64,000 bases of DNA, from the NCBI RefSeq assembly GCF_000582785.1, contig NZ_HG931174.1, positions 959,367-1,023,366 of the forward strand. The letters are read 5' to 3'. The translations under genes were made by a program, and so were the position numbers. Below the pieces are notes generated by a model, which was given only the letters and a program-made list of their open reading frames with translations, had not been told where the DNA came from and ran no database searches. Below are positions 1 to 7,984 of the stretch, one piece after another (position 1 is the first letter of the stretch; the number at the start of each line of letters is the position of its first letter). The stretch comes from Candidatus Blastococcus massiliensis AP3. Lineage in GTDB: Bacteria; Actinomycetota; Actinomycetes; Mycobacteriales; Geodermatophilaceae.

Positions 1-1857
1 GTACACCGTCAACCGCCGCTCGCCGGGGGCCGCGCCGGGCGGCGTCCACAGCAGCAGCGACAGCTGCCCCTCGGCGAGGGCGTCGAGCCGGGCGAGGTCG
101 TCGACGGCCCGCTCTGCCGGGAAGTCCTCCTGGTACGCGGCCGGGAAGGCGTCGGCGACCCGGGCGAACAGCCGTTCCCCGTCGTCCGCGTGCCGGGCGG
201 CGAGCGCATCGGCCAGGTCGTCGGTCCAGCTGCGGGCGGCCGCGGCCAGCTCGGCCTGCAGCTCGTCGGCGTCGACGGTCACCGGACCGGGCCGGCCCTT
301 GTGGCCCACCTGGAGGCGGACGACGAAGTGCAGCCGCGCCAGCACCGACTCCGTCGAGCGGGCCGTGTACTCGATGCTCCGGCCGCCGAGCCGTTCGAGC
401 AGCAGCCGCTGCATCGCCAGCCGCACGGCCGTCGTGTAGCGGTCGCGGGGGAGGTAGACCACCGCCGACCAGAACCGGCCGGTGGGGTCGCGGCGGAGGA
501 ACAGCCGGGTCTGGCGGCGCTCCTGCAGCTCCAGGACGGCGTTGGCCACCGGGAGGAGCTCGTCGGTGCCGACCTGGAACAGCTCGTCGCGGGGATAGGT
601 CTCGAGGATCTCCAGCAGCTCCTTGCCGGTGTGGCTGTCCGCCGGCACACCCGAGCGGGCCACGACCGCGGCCACCCGGCGGCGCACCACGGGCACGTCC
701 AGCACGCTGGTCGTGGTGGCCGTCGTCGGGAACAGCCCGACGAAGCGGTACTGGCGCATCCCCGGTCCGTCGCCGCGAGGGAGGGTGAGCACGACCAGGT
801 CCAGCCAGGTGCGGCGGTGCACCGACGAGCGCAGGTCGGCCTTGGTCACGGTGAGCAGGCGCCCGCCGGCGACCTCGGCCGCTTCGGGGGTCGGCGACGG
901 GGCCTTCAGGTCGATGTCGCTGCGCAGCACCCCCAGGCCGCTGCCGGCCACGGCGCGGGTGGACCGGGGGCCGCTGCCATCCCGGTCCAGGTCCACGTCC
1001 CGGGCGCCGAGCAGCAGGAAGTTGCCGTCGGCCAGCCAGCGGAGCAGCGCGGCCGCCTCGGCCGGGTCGTCGGCGGGGTCGGCGGGCGCCTGATCGGACG
1101 CGGGGTCGGACGCGGGGTCGGACGGCCCGGCGCCCCGGGCGCGGTCCTCCAGCCCGGCCGCGAGGTCCAGCAACCGGGTGCGCAGCCGGGAGGTGTCCTC
1201 GACGACGGCCCGGACGTCGTCGAGCACGGTGCGCAGCCCCGCCACCAGGTCGGCAGCGGCCTCGTCGTCCAGCGGCCCGTCGAGGACGACGGCCATCCAG
1301 GACTCGGCGAGCGCGCCGGGGCCGCAGTCCTCGGTGGCGGCGGCATCGCAGAAGGACTCGAGCCGCCCGCGCAGGTCGCGGCGCACCACGAGGACGGGAT
1401 GGATGACGTGGGCGATGACGAAACCCTGACGCACCACCTCGGTGGTGACCGAGTCGACCAGGTGGGGCATGTCGTCGGTCGCGAGCCGGACGATCGCCAC
1501 ACCGTCGGGCGCGTGGACGACGTCGACCAGCGCGGCGCCGGGAGGCCTGATGCGGGCCGCGGCCACGTGACCGAGCGCGAGCTGGGCCAGTTCGTCCGGC
1601 GCGCGCTCCCGCACCTCGACCGCCGGTGCGCTCCAGTAGTAGCGCCGCAGGAGGGCCGGGACGTCGTCGGCCGTGCAGCCGGCCGGGTATCCCGTCCGCG
1701 GGTCCAGCCGGGCGACGGCCTGGCGGGCGGCGTCGTCGAGCAGCCGGCGCTTCTCCTCGCGCGCGGCCTCCAGGACGGCCAGCTCGCTCAGGGGACCCGT
1801 GCCGTCCTGCGCGCCGCGCGCCGCGGCTTCCGGGGCGGCGCCGGTGCTGCTCGCCAT
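1..1857 (-). CDS. gdh: NAD-specific glutamate dehydrogenase, N-terminal part (runs off the left edge)
   Basis: The visible 619 codons are the N-terminal part of a large (about 1,600-residue) NAD-dependent glutamate dehydrogenase, which deaminates glutamate to 2-oxoglutarate in the cytoplasm. Family blocks can be read in order: LLRRYYW near residue 70, HLVDSVT near 132, FLLLGARD near 280, SSVHRR near 342 and YLPRDRYTTAVR near 469. The catalytic dehydrogenase domain lies outside the window. The start is the ATG at 1857, the first in-frame ATG before a low-complexity N-terminus. A short Ser-Asp-Pro-Ala repeat near residues 245-255 comes from a repeated 14-bp DNA unit. The family assignment is secure; the exact start is less so. 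Confidence 0.9.
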   Translation of the reverse strand, partial: MASSTGAAPEAAARGAQDGTGPLSELAVLEAAREEKRRLLDDAARQAVARLDPRTGYPAGCTADDVPALLRRYYWSAPAVEVRERAPDELAQLALGHVAAARIRPPGAALVDVVHAPDGVAIVRLATDDMPHLVDSVTTEVVRQGFVIAHVIHPVLVVRRDLRGRLESFCDAAATEDCGPGALAESWMAVVLDGPLDDEAAADLVAGLRTVLDDVRAVVEDTSRLRTRLLDLAAGLEDRARGAGPSDPASDPASDQAPADPADDPAEAAALLRWLADGNFLLLGARDVDLDRDGSGPRSTRAVAGSGLGVLRSDIDLKAPSPTPEAAEVAGGRLLTVTKADLRSSVHRRTWLDLVVLTLPRGDGPGMRQYRFVGLFPTTATTTSVLDVPVVRRRVAAVVARSGVPADSHTGKELLEILETYPRDELFQVGTDELLPVANAVLELQERRQTRLFLRRDPTGRFWSAVVYLPRDRYTTAVRLAMQRLLLERLGGRSIEYTARSTESVLARLHFVVRLQVGHKGRPGPVTVDADELQAELAAAARSWTDDLADALAARHADDGERLFARVADAFPAAYQEDFPAERAVDDLARLDALAEGQLSLLLWTPPGAAPGERRLTVY

Positions 1858-1924
1858 GCCGTCGACGCTACTGCGGTCCGCGCCACTTCTCCTGGTGGCG
1901 CGGAACCTGGCGAGGCGGCGCGGC

Positions 1925-2302
1925 TCAGCGGTCGAGGAGCTGGTCGGCCACCCAGCCGGCGAGGGCCAGGATCAGGCCGCCGATGAGCGCGGTGCCGAAG
2001 CCGTCGATGGTCATGCGGTCGGTGACGGCCGCGGTGAGACCCAGCAGCGCGGCGTTGACCACCAGGAGGAACAGGCCCAGGGTCAGCACCACGAAGGGCA
2101 GCGAGAGCAGCCGCAGCACCGGGCCGACGACGGCGTTGATCACGCCGAAGATCAGGCCGATCCAGAGGTAGGTGCCGTACTCGCCGAGCGGGCCGTCCGG
2201 ATTGGGCTCGATGTCCAGGCCCGACAGCACGTCGAAGTAGGTGAGCCCGTAGAAGACCGCGGCGAGGATGACCACCCTCAGCAGGAACTTGATCACGAGC
2301 AC
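1925..2302 (-). CDS. Phage holin family membrane protein (PF04020 type)
   Basis: This 125-residue protein is almost entirely hydrophobic, with about four membrane segments and a conserved GLIFGVINAVVGPVLRLLS block followed by LPFVVLTLGLF. That is the signature of the widespread Phage_holin_4_2 (DUF360) family of chromosomal bacterial inner-membrane proteins. Despite the name, most members are not phage genes and their role is unknown. The start is the GTG at 2302. The gene lies 67 bp downstream of the glutamate dehydrogenase start on the same strand, so it is probably transcribed separately and ahead of it. No phage genes surround it. Confidence 0.85.
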   Translation of the reverse strand: MLVIKFLLRVVILAAVFYGLTYFDVLSGLDIEPNPDGPLGEYGTYLWIGLIFGVINAVVGPVLRLLSLPFVVLTLGLFLLVVNAALLGLTAAVTDRMTIDGFGTALIGGLILALAGWVADQLLDR

Positions 2303-2354
2303 GACGCTAGCGCCGCGAGCGGGCGGAGCGCGGGATCTCCGACCGTCTGGCGGT

Positions 2355-2374
2355 GTCTAGCGGTTCACCTAGAC
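2355..2374. promoter_or_regulatory. Inverted repeat upstream of the AAA ATPase gene
   Basis: GTCTAG and CTAGAC are separated by 8 bp. A second, looser pair (TAGACGACCT at 2370-2379 and AGGTCGTTCTA at 2402-2412) overlaps it. The pairs lie 84-103 bp before the ATG at 2458, in the divergent interval shared with the holin-family gene. This is a possible operator; no regulator is identified. Confidence 0.35.
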
Positions 2375-2457
2375 GACCTCAGACGCCACTCGCGACACGC
2401 TAGGTCGTTCTACCGATGTCTACGGATCCGGCTAGAGAACGCCATACGGTGCTCGCC

Positions 2458-3666
2458 ATGGATCCCGTGCGGAACCCGTACGCGCCGGGAGCGGGGCAGC
2501 GCCCGCCCGAGCTGGCCGGCCGGGACGGCGAGCTGTCGGCCTTCGACGTCGTCCTGGAGCGCATCGCGCACGGACGGCCGGAGCGTTCGCTGGTGCTCAC
2601 CGGCCTGCGCGGCGTCGGGAAGACGGTGCTGCTCAACCAGCTGCGGTCGGCGGCCATCTCGCGCGGCTGGGGCACCGGCAAGATCGAGGCCCGCCCGGAT
2701 CAGTCGCTGCGCCGCCCGGTCTCCTCCGCGCTGCACATGGCCCTGCGGGAACTCGGCCCTCGGCACGGCGACCAGGAGTCGGTGGCCGAGGTCCTGGGCG
2801 TGGTGAAGGCCTTCGCCATGCGGGGGCAGCCCGCCGGCTCCTCCGGTGCACCGACCAAGGTCCGCGACCGCTGGCAGCCGGGCATCGACGTCCCCGCCGC
2901 CACCGGGCGGGCCGACTCCGGCGACATGGAGATCGACCTGGTCGAGCTGCTCAGCGACGCCGCCGGCGTCGCGGCCGACATCGGCAGCGGGATCGCCCTG
3001 TTCATCGACGAGATGCAGGACGTGCAGCCGGACGACGTCTCCGCCATCTGTGCCGCCTGCCACGAGCTCTCCCAGCAGGGGTCGCCGCTGATCGTCGTCG
3101 GCGCGGGTCTCCCCCACCTGCCCGCCGTCCTCTCCGCCTCCAAGAGCTACTCGGAGCGGCTCTTCCGCTACCTGCGCATCGACCGGCTCGAGCGCGATGC
3201 CGCCGACCGGGCGCTCATCGCGCCGGCCGGGCGCGAGGGCGTCGAGTTCGAGCAAGGGGCCCTGGACGCCCTCTACGACGCGGCGGACGGCTACCCCTAC
3301 TTCGTGCAGGCCTACGGCAAGGTCACCTGGGACGTCGCCGCCTCCTCCCCCATCACCGCCGCCGACGTCGCCATGGCCGCGCCGGTCGCCGAGGCCGAAC
3401 TGGCCGTGGGCTTCTTCGGCTCCCGCTACGACCGGGCCACGCCCGCCGAGCGGGAGTACATGCACGCGATGGCCGAGCTCGGTGGTCCGGGCGGGGCGGC
3501 GGTGCTCACGTCGGAGGTCGCCGTCTCGCTCGGCCGCAAGCCGGCGTCGCTCTCCCCAGCGCGCGACTCGCTGATCAAGAAGGGCCTGGTCTACTCCGCC
3601 GAGCGCGGGCAGATCGCCTTCACCGTGCCGCACTTCGGCCGCTACCTGCTGCGTCATCCCGACTGA
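2458..3666 (+). CDS. AAA-type ATPase with C-terminal winged helix
   Basis: This 402-residue P-loop ATPase has the layout of the AAA_16/Orc1-Cdc6-like ATPases common in actinobacteria. A Walker A (GLRGVGKTVLLNQL) lies near residues 44-57 and a Walker B (ALFIDEMQD) near 180-188. The last 60 residues look like a winged helix (SLGRKPASLSPARDSLIKKG). The in-frame ATG at 2458 (MDPVRNPYAPG) is preferred over one 42 bp upstream, because the family usually begins just before this Pro-rich stretch. The gene is monocistronic and ends 17 bp from the convergent phosphatase gene. A DNA-binding regulatory or signalling ATPase is a fair guess, but no substrate can be read from the sequence. Confidence 0.8.
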   Translation: MDPVRNPYAPGAGQRPPELAGRDGELSAFDVVLERIAHGRPERSLVLTGLRGVGKTVLLNQLRSAAISRGWGTGKIEARPDQSLRRPVSSALHMALRELGPRHGDQESVAEVLGVVKAFAMRGQPAGSSGAPTKVRDRWQPGIDVPAATGRADSGDMEIDLVELLSDAAGVAADIGSGIALFIDEMQDVQPDDVSAICAACHELSQQGSPLIVVGAGLPHLPAVLSASKSYSERLFRYLRIDRLERDAADRALIAPAGREGVEFEQGALDALYDAADGYPYFVQAYGKVTWDVAASSPITAADVAMAAPVAEAELAVGFFGSRYDRATPAEREYMHAMAELGGPGGAAVLTSEVAVSLGRKPASLSPARDSLIKKGLVYSAERGQIAFTVPHFGRYLLRHPD

Positions 3667-3683
3667 TGGAGGACCCGTCCTCC

Positions 3684-5387
3684 TCAGAGGATCGGGAGAG
3701 CGGGAGGCAGCAGCTCGGGGCCGGCCTCCTCGGGGCGTTGGGCGCCCAGCGGGTGCATCCGCACGGCCAGCACCGCGACGTCGTCCTCGACGTCGGCGTC
3801 CAGCATCCCGGTCAGCAAGCGGTCGCAGAGGGCGTCCAGCGGGAGCCCGGCCGAGCCGCCGACCAGGTCGCGGAGCAGGTCGCGTCCCTCGTCCAGCAGC
3901 ATGGTGCGACGCTCGAAGAGGCCGTCGGTGAACAGCAGCAGCGTGCTGCCGTCGGGGAGCGGGCTGACCGCGTCCGTCCTCGGCCCCAGCCAGCCGATGC
4001 CGACCGGCGGCCCGATCGGCGCCGCGAGGTCGATGACCGTGCCGTCCTCGAGCAGCAGCAACGGGTCCGGGTGCCCCGCCGTCGCCCAGCGGAGCTGCCG
4101 GGCCGGCCGGCCCTCGGGATCGCCGACCAGCTCCACCCGGGCCACCAGCGCCGTGGCCATCGCAGGGACGTCCAGGCCGACCAGGGCGTGGTCGACGCGG
4201 CGCAGCAGCCCGGCCGGCTCGTCGAGGCGGTCGTAGCCGATGCCGCGCACGAGGGTCTTGACCTGACCCATGGCCGCGGCGGCCTCGATGTCGTGGCCCA
4301 TGACGTCGCCGATGACCAGCACCGTGTCGCCGTCGGGCTGCAGGAAAGCGTCGTACCAGTCGCCGCCGATCGACACCCCGCGGGTGGCGGGCCGGTAGCG
4401 CACGGAGAGCTCGAGGCGGTCGGGCTGCACCGGCGGGGAGAGGAGGCTCAGCTGCAGCCGCTCGGCCACCTGCTGGCTGGCCGCGGCCAGCCGGGCGTTG
4501 TCCAGCGCGAGCGCGGCGCGACGGGAGGCGATCTCGGCCGTCCGCAGCTCCGCCTCGGTGTGGGCGCCCCGCCCGGAGCCGTTGGCCAGCGTCAGGGCCC
4601 CGAAGGTCTCGCCCCGCGCGATCAGCGGGAAGACCGCGACGGCGGTGATGTCGAGGGGGCGCAGCGCCGCCCGCGCCTCGGGGTTGGCCACCATGGCCTC
4701 GACGTGGGCGTCGGTGAGCTGGGGGATGATCACCGGCCGGCTGTCACGCAGGGCCGTGGGGACCGGAGCGCTCGGCCGGTTGGTGGCCACGCGGGCGTCG
4801 GCGTAGCGGTGCATGGCCTCGACCAGGTCGGGGTCGCTGTGGGCGCGCCCGATGTCCCGGCGGGTCCCGTCGGGGTCGACGACGCTGACCAGGCACAGGT
4901 CGGCCAGGAGGGGAACCACCAACCGGGCGAACCGGTCCACGGCCTCGTCGGTGTCGAACGTCGAGGTCATCGCCAGGTTGATGTCGCCCAGCAGCATCAG
5001 GTGGCGGCCGGCCTGCTCGCGTTCCTCGAGGATCCGGCGCCGCTCGGTGACGTCGTCGTAGGTGACGACGAGTCCGGCCTCGGTGAGGAAGGCGTCGGCC
5101 CGGAACCACTTGCCCAGCGGCTCGAACCACGCCTCGGTGGAACCGGTCTCCCTCGTCGCCCGCACCCGGCGGTACAGCTGCTCGAACGGGCTACCGACCG
5201 CCTCGGGGAACTCCTCCCAGACGTCGCGGCCGATCAGTCCCTCGACGGTGCGATCGAGCACGCGGGCGCCCGCGGGGTTGACGTACCGGAAGCGCCAGTC
5301 CTCCGCGAGGACGAAGAGCGGGCGCTCCATGCCCTGGACGGCCTGCAGCAGCAGGTCACCCTGCAGCGTCGGCACGTCGGGTTCCAT
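3684..5387 (-). CDS. PAS-GAF-SpoIIE (PP2C) serine phosphatase
   Basis: This 567-residue cytoplasmic signalling phosphatase has three parts. A PAS domain covers residues 10-115 (FRYVNPAGARVLDR, then VTYDDVTERR), a GAF domain about 145-300, and a SpoIIE/RsbU-type PP2C domain about 330-555. The PP2C metal-binding motifs are visible as SIGGDWYD, VIGDVMGHD, LLFTDG and DDVAVL. Such proteins dephosphorylate anti-anti-sigma factors in response to a sensed ligand. The start is the ATG at 5387 (MEPDVPTLQ); in-frame codons further upstream encode unlikely Arg/Gly/Pro-rich sequence. The divergent gene at 5592 encodes the kinase type that acts in the same partner-switching systems. Confidence 0.88.
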   Translation of the reverse strand: MEPDVPTLQGDLLLQAVQGMERPLFVLAEDWRFRYVNPAGARVLDRTVEGLIGRDVWEEFPEAVGSPFEQLYRRVRATRETGSTEAWFEPLGKWFRADAFLTEAGLVVTYDDVTERRRILEEREQAGRHLMLLGDINLAMTSTFDTDEAVDRFARLVVPLLADLCLVSVVDPDGTRRDIGRAHSDPDLVEAMHRYADARVATNRPSAPVPTALRDSRPVIIPQLTDAHVEAMVANPEARAALRPLDITAVAVFPLIARGETFGALTLANGSGRGAHTEAELRTAEIASRRAALALDNARLAAASQQVAERLQLSLLSPPVQPDRLELSVRYRPATRGVSIGGDWYDAFLQPDGDTVLVIGDVMGHDIEAAAAMGQVKTLVRGIGYDRLDEPAGLLRRVDHALVGLDVPAMATALVARVELVGDPEGRPARQLRWATAGHPDPLLLLEDGTVIDLAAPIGPPVGIGWLGPRTDAVSPLPDGSTLLLFTDGLFERRTMLLDEGRDLLRDLVGGSAGLPLDALCDRLLTGMLDADVEDDVAVLAVRMHPLGAQRPEEAGPELLPPALPIL

Positions 5388-5591
5388 GCCGCCCACTCTG
5401 CCGCATGGCCGGTGCGCTCCCGGCGGCTCGGCTCGTCCCGGGGGCGCGGCGTCACCCCTTCCGACGACTCCTGGGCGGCGCACCGCAGATGGTCTCCCTC
5501 ACACGGGTCAGGCCAGGAGGGTCCGCACGGTTTTCCCGCCCGCCGGCCGGGGCACCCCTGGGTCCTGACGGGGAGCTAGCGAGGGGGAGTC

Positions 5592-6053
5592 ATGGGGCGT
5601 CGTCTGTCGTGGCCGCTGCGGCCGCTGCCGGACGGCCGCGGGGAGGTGTGGCGCTGGAACCTCGGTGCCCTCGCCGAGCTCCCGGCCGCTCGCGCCGCAC
5701 TGCGCAGCCGGCTCAGCGCCTCCGGGGTGTCACCCGCGGAGGAGGACACCCCCGGCGAGCAGCTGGTGCTGGCCTTCGACGAGCTCGCCTCCAACGCCCT
5801 GCGGCACGGGGAGTCCCCGGTCGTGGCCACCGTGGTCGCCGGCAGCGGCGGGTGGCTGCTCGACGTGAGCGACCGCGCGCCCGAGGCCCTGCCCTCCCCG
5901 GCGGTCGACCGCGACCCGGCCCAGGGCGGCATGGGGCTGCACCTGGTGGCGCGCCTGTCGGTCGCCCACGGCTGGTACGTCGACGAGGGCGCGAAGCACG
6001 TCTGGGCGTGTCTGCCGACGGAGGCCGAGGAGCGGGCCGCCGTCCCGGCCTGA
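5592..6053 (+). CDS. HATPase_c anti-sigma-factor-type serine kinase (RsbW/SpoIIAB-like)
   Basis: This 153-residue single-domain GHKL ATPase carries the N-box DELASNALRHG near residues 58-68 and the G-box GGMGLHLVARLS near 115-126. Proteins of this kind bind sigma factors or phosphorylate anti-anti-sigma partners. The start is the ATG at 5592, 5 bp after a GAGGGGG ribosome-binding site. It is divergent from the PAS-GAF-PP2C phosphatase, so the two may form one signalling module. No sigma factor or STAS protein is encoded nearby, so its partner must be elsewhere. A strong hairpin follows the stop. Confidence 0.85.
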   Translation: MGRRLSWPLRPLPDGRGEVWRWNLGALAELPAARAALRSRLSASGVSPAEEDTPGEQLVLAFDELASNALRHGESPVVATVVAGSGGWLLDVSDRAPEALPSPAVDRDPAQGGMGLHLVARLSVAHGWYVDEGAKHVWACLPTEAEERAAVPA

Positions 6054-6062
6054 GAAGCACAG

Positions 6063-6107
6063 CGCCCGGGACGGCGGGAACCGGAGTTCCTGCGCCGTCC
6101 CGGGGCG
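6063..6107. terminator. Hairpin terminator between convergent genes
   Basis: A 14-bp GC-rich stem with a one-base bulge (CGCCCGGGACGGCG against CGCCGTCCCGGGGCG) closes a 16-base loop, 9 bp after the anti-sigma-type kinase stop. The next gene converges from the other side, so the hairpin may serve both directions. There is no U tract, which is usual for high-GC actinobacteria. Confidence 0.7.
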
Positions 6108-6161
6108 TCTGTGGTGGCCCGTGGGCGCCGTGTCGTCCGGTAGGACGACGGTGTCATCGCG

Positions 6162-6650
6162 TTACGGCAGGACGAGCGAGATCGCGCCCTTGCCGTAGGT
6201 GGGCACGTCGATGGCGACGTCGACCCGGTTGAAGGCGGCGAGCATCCCCGCGATGTCACCGGGCACGTCCGCGCCCGGCGCGTACAGCTTGTCCAGCTTC
6301 GAGTGCGGCGCACCCTCGGCGTTGAACAGCGCGGCGAAGACGTTGACGACCTCGTGCAGGGCCTCGACCTGCATGCCGGTCAGCTCGCCGTCCTCCTCGA
6401 CCGCGTCCTGCGCGCCACCGGGGGGCAGCAGCGCCAGCGCGGAGCCGGTGTAGGCCGCTGCACCCAGGTCCATCAGGCAGAGGGCGTTGACGTTCATGTA
6501 CGGGTCGACGTACACGGCCACCGCGACCGGACGGTCGGGCGCCGGGGTGACCGGCTCGCCCGGCGTGACACCGACCGGCTTGCCCACCAGGCCGGTGAGC
6601 ATGTCGCGGACGCCCTTGAGCGTGGGCAGGGGCACGGTGCCGGTGGTCAT
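6162..6650 (-). CDS. CheX/CheC-like chemotaxis-associated protein
   Basis: This 162-residue soluble protein is the last gene of the chemotaxis region. It overlaps the cheY stop by 4 bp (ATGA), so it is translationally coupled to cheY. It has no match I can name with certainty. The segment LHEVVNVFAALFN near residues 95-107 has the E-x2-N arrangement seen in the active-site helix of CheC/CheX/FliY phosphatases, and the context agrees. A role in dephosphorylating the adjacent CheY is therefore inferred, not shown. The start is the ATG at 6650. Confidence 0.6.
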   Translation of the reverse strand: MTTGTVPLPTLKGVRDMLTGLVGKPVGVTPGEPVTPAPDRPVAVAVYVDPYMNVNALCLMDLGAAAYTGSALALLPPGGAQDAVEEDGELTGMQVEALHEVVNVFAALFNAEGAPHSKLDKLYAPGADVPGDIAGMLAAFNRVDVAIDVPTYGKGAISLVLP

Positions 6651-7009
6651 GCGATCACCCCGCTGAGAGCCTCCTGGAAGGTCTCCTCGTTGAACGGCTT
6701 GGCGATGAGGAACAGGGCGCCGGCGTTGGCCGCCTTCTCCCGCATCTCCGGGGAGCCCTCCGAGGTCACGAAACCGAACGGCACGGTGGACCCGGACGAG
6801 CGCAGGGCCTCCAGGCACTCGATGCCGGTCATGTTCGGCATGTTCCAGTCCGACAGGACCAGGTCGGGCTTCTCCGAGCCGACCTTGGCCAGCGCGTCGG
6901 CGCCGTCCTCGGCCTCGACGATGTCGTGGTCGTCGTAGCCGGCCTGTCGCAGGGTTCGGATGACGATCTGCCGCATGACGCGGCTGTCGTCGGCGACGAG
7001 GATCTTCAC
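6647..7009 (-). CDS. cheY: Chemotaxis response regulator CheY
   Basis: This 120-residue stand-alone receiver domain has all receiver landmarks: acidic pair DD at residues 7-8, phospho-acceptor Asp in LVLSDWNMPNMTG, Thr/Ser in FVTSEG, and Lys in LIAKPF. There is no output domain, as expected for the diffusible regulator that takes phosphate from CheA to the flagellar switch. The start is the ATG at 7009. It lies 77 bp downstream of the cheX stop, separated by a tandem 14-bp repeat, and is translationally coupled to the CheX-like gene downstream. Confidence 0.92.
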   Translation of the reverse strand: MKILVADDSRVMRQIVIRTLRQAGYDDHDIVEAEDGADALAKVGSEKPDLVLSDWNMPNMTGIECLEALRSSGSTVPFGFVTSEGSPEMREKAANAGALFLIAKPFNEETFQEALSGVIA

Positions 7010-7020
7010 AGTGGCACTCC

Positions 7021-7090
7021 GTTCTGGGGGGTCAGGTTCTGGGGGTCAGGTTCTGGGGGTCAGGTTCTGGGGGTCGGGTCTGGGGGTCAG
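7021..7090. repeat. Tandem 14-bp repeat between cheX and cheY
   Basis: Five head-to-tail units of GTTCTGGGGGTCAG are present: 7021-7035 (one extra G), 7036-7049, 7050-7063, 7064-7077 (one substitution) and 7078-7090 (one base deleted). The last unit contains the TGA stop of cheX. The first unit ends 11 bp before the cheY start codon, so the array fills almost the whole cheX-cheY gap and the untranslated leader of cheY. Confidence 0.95.
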
Positions 7091-7602
7091 TGGGCGGCCG
7101 GCAGGGCCGGGAGGGCGCCCTGCACGGAGATGGAGACCGGCTGGCCGCGCCACAGCACGTCGATGCGGCACACGTCTGCCGGGTTGCGCACGTCGGGGGC
7201 GGGGCCCACGTCGGGCAGGCTGAGAGCCGACGGCCCGGGGAGGGCCGCCTTCACGTTGCCTCCGACCACGTTGGCGATCTCGCCGAACGCGTCGGTGACG
7301 TCCTCGTCCTCGAGCTCCGCCGGGGCGGACTCGCGGAGCAGTGCCCGGGTCAGCTCGGCGGCGGTGTCCCGCCCGGTGGTGAGGACGACGGAGCCCGTCC
7401 ACGGGCCGACGACGTCGACCCAGCTGGACAGCGCGTCGGCCGGGAGCTCGCCGGGCAGCGGCACCAGGACCTCGTCCTCGCCGACGAGCGAGATCCACGC
7501 CTCGCCGGCGATGGACTCCACGGTGAGCTCGTCGATCAGCTCCGTGATCACGGGCCGGGAGTCACCGGCGCGCCGGCGCTCCCCCGAGTCGAGAGTGGTC
7601 AC
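7087..7602 (-). CDS. cheX: CheX-type CheY-P phosphatase
   Basis: This 171-residue protein contains the helix DAFGEIANVVGGNVKAAL near residues 104-121. Its E-x2-N motif and following Gly-x-Asn match CheX/CheC phosphatases, which use these side chains to hydrolyse the phosphate of CheY-P. The start is the GTG at 7602, which overlaps the stop of the upstream response regulator by 4 bp (GTGA). It is therefore the fourth gene of the cheB-cheR-regulator-cheX operon. Its stop codon lies inside the tandem repeat that leads into cheY. Confidence 0.75.
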   Translation of the reverse strand: MTTLDSGERRRAGDSRPVITELIDELTVESIAGEAWISLVGEDEVLVPLPGELPADALSSWVDVVGPWTGSVVLTTGRDTAAELTRALLRESAPAELEDEDVTDAFGEIANVVGGNVKAALPGPSALSLPDVGPAPDVRNPADVCRIDVLWRGQPVSISVQGALPALPAAH

Positions 7603-7982
7603 AGGGCAGCCTCCTGGGGGAGCAGGCCGAGCAGCGCGAGCTTGTCGCGGATGGCGTCGGCGGTGAACGGCTTGATCACGTACTCGTGGGCGCCGGCGGC
7701 CAGGGCCCGCACGATCTGCGTGTGCTCGCTCTCCGAGGTGACCATCATGATGGTCACGGAGCGCCAGGCCGGGTTGGAGCGCACGGCGGAGACGAACTGC
7801 AGCCCGTCCATCACCGGCATGTTCCAGTCGACGCAGACCAGTTCGGGGATCCAGCCCTCGTCGAGGACGTCGAGCCCTTCCCGGCCGTGGCCGGCGTCCC
7901 GGATCTCGTAGCCCAGGCCGATGAGGATCCCGGACACGATCCGGCGCATCGCGCGGGAGTCGTCGATCACCAGAGCACGCAC
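7599..7982 (-). CDS. CheY-like response regulator (second receiver of the cluster)
   Basis: This 127-residue receiver-only protein has acidic residues IDDS near 6-9, phospho-acceptor Asp in VCVDWNMPVMDG near 50-61, MVTSES near 80 and Lys in VIKPF near 104. It is similar to, but distinct from, the CheY at 6647. The start is the GTG at 7982, only 2 bp after the cheR stop, and its own stop overlaps cheX by 4 bp. A phosphate sink or a second motor or adaptation regulator are the usual roles for such duplicates. Its direct coupling to a CheX-type phosphatase suggests that CheX acts on it. Confidence 0.85.
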   Translation of the reverse strand: MRALVIDDSRAMRRIVSGILIGLGYEIRDAGHGREGLDVLDEGWIPELVCVDWNMPVMDGLQFVSAVRSNPAWRSVTIMMVTSESEHTQIVRALAAGAHEYVIKPFTADAIRDKLALLGLLPQEAAL

Positions 7983-7984
7983 GT

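Noticed and set aside
1091..1130. 14-bp repeats inside the glutamate dehydrogenase gene as a regulatory array
   Set aside because: They are in-frame coding repeats giving Ser-Asp-Pro-Ala; a linker in the protein explains them.
1925..2302. Prophage remnant suggested by the holin-family gene
   Set aside because: The Phage_holin_4_2 family is widespread as ordinary chromosomal membrane proteins, and no other phage gene is present.
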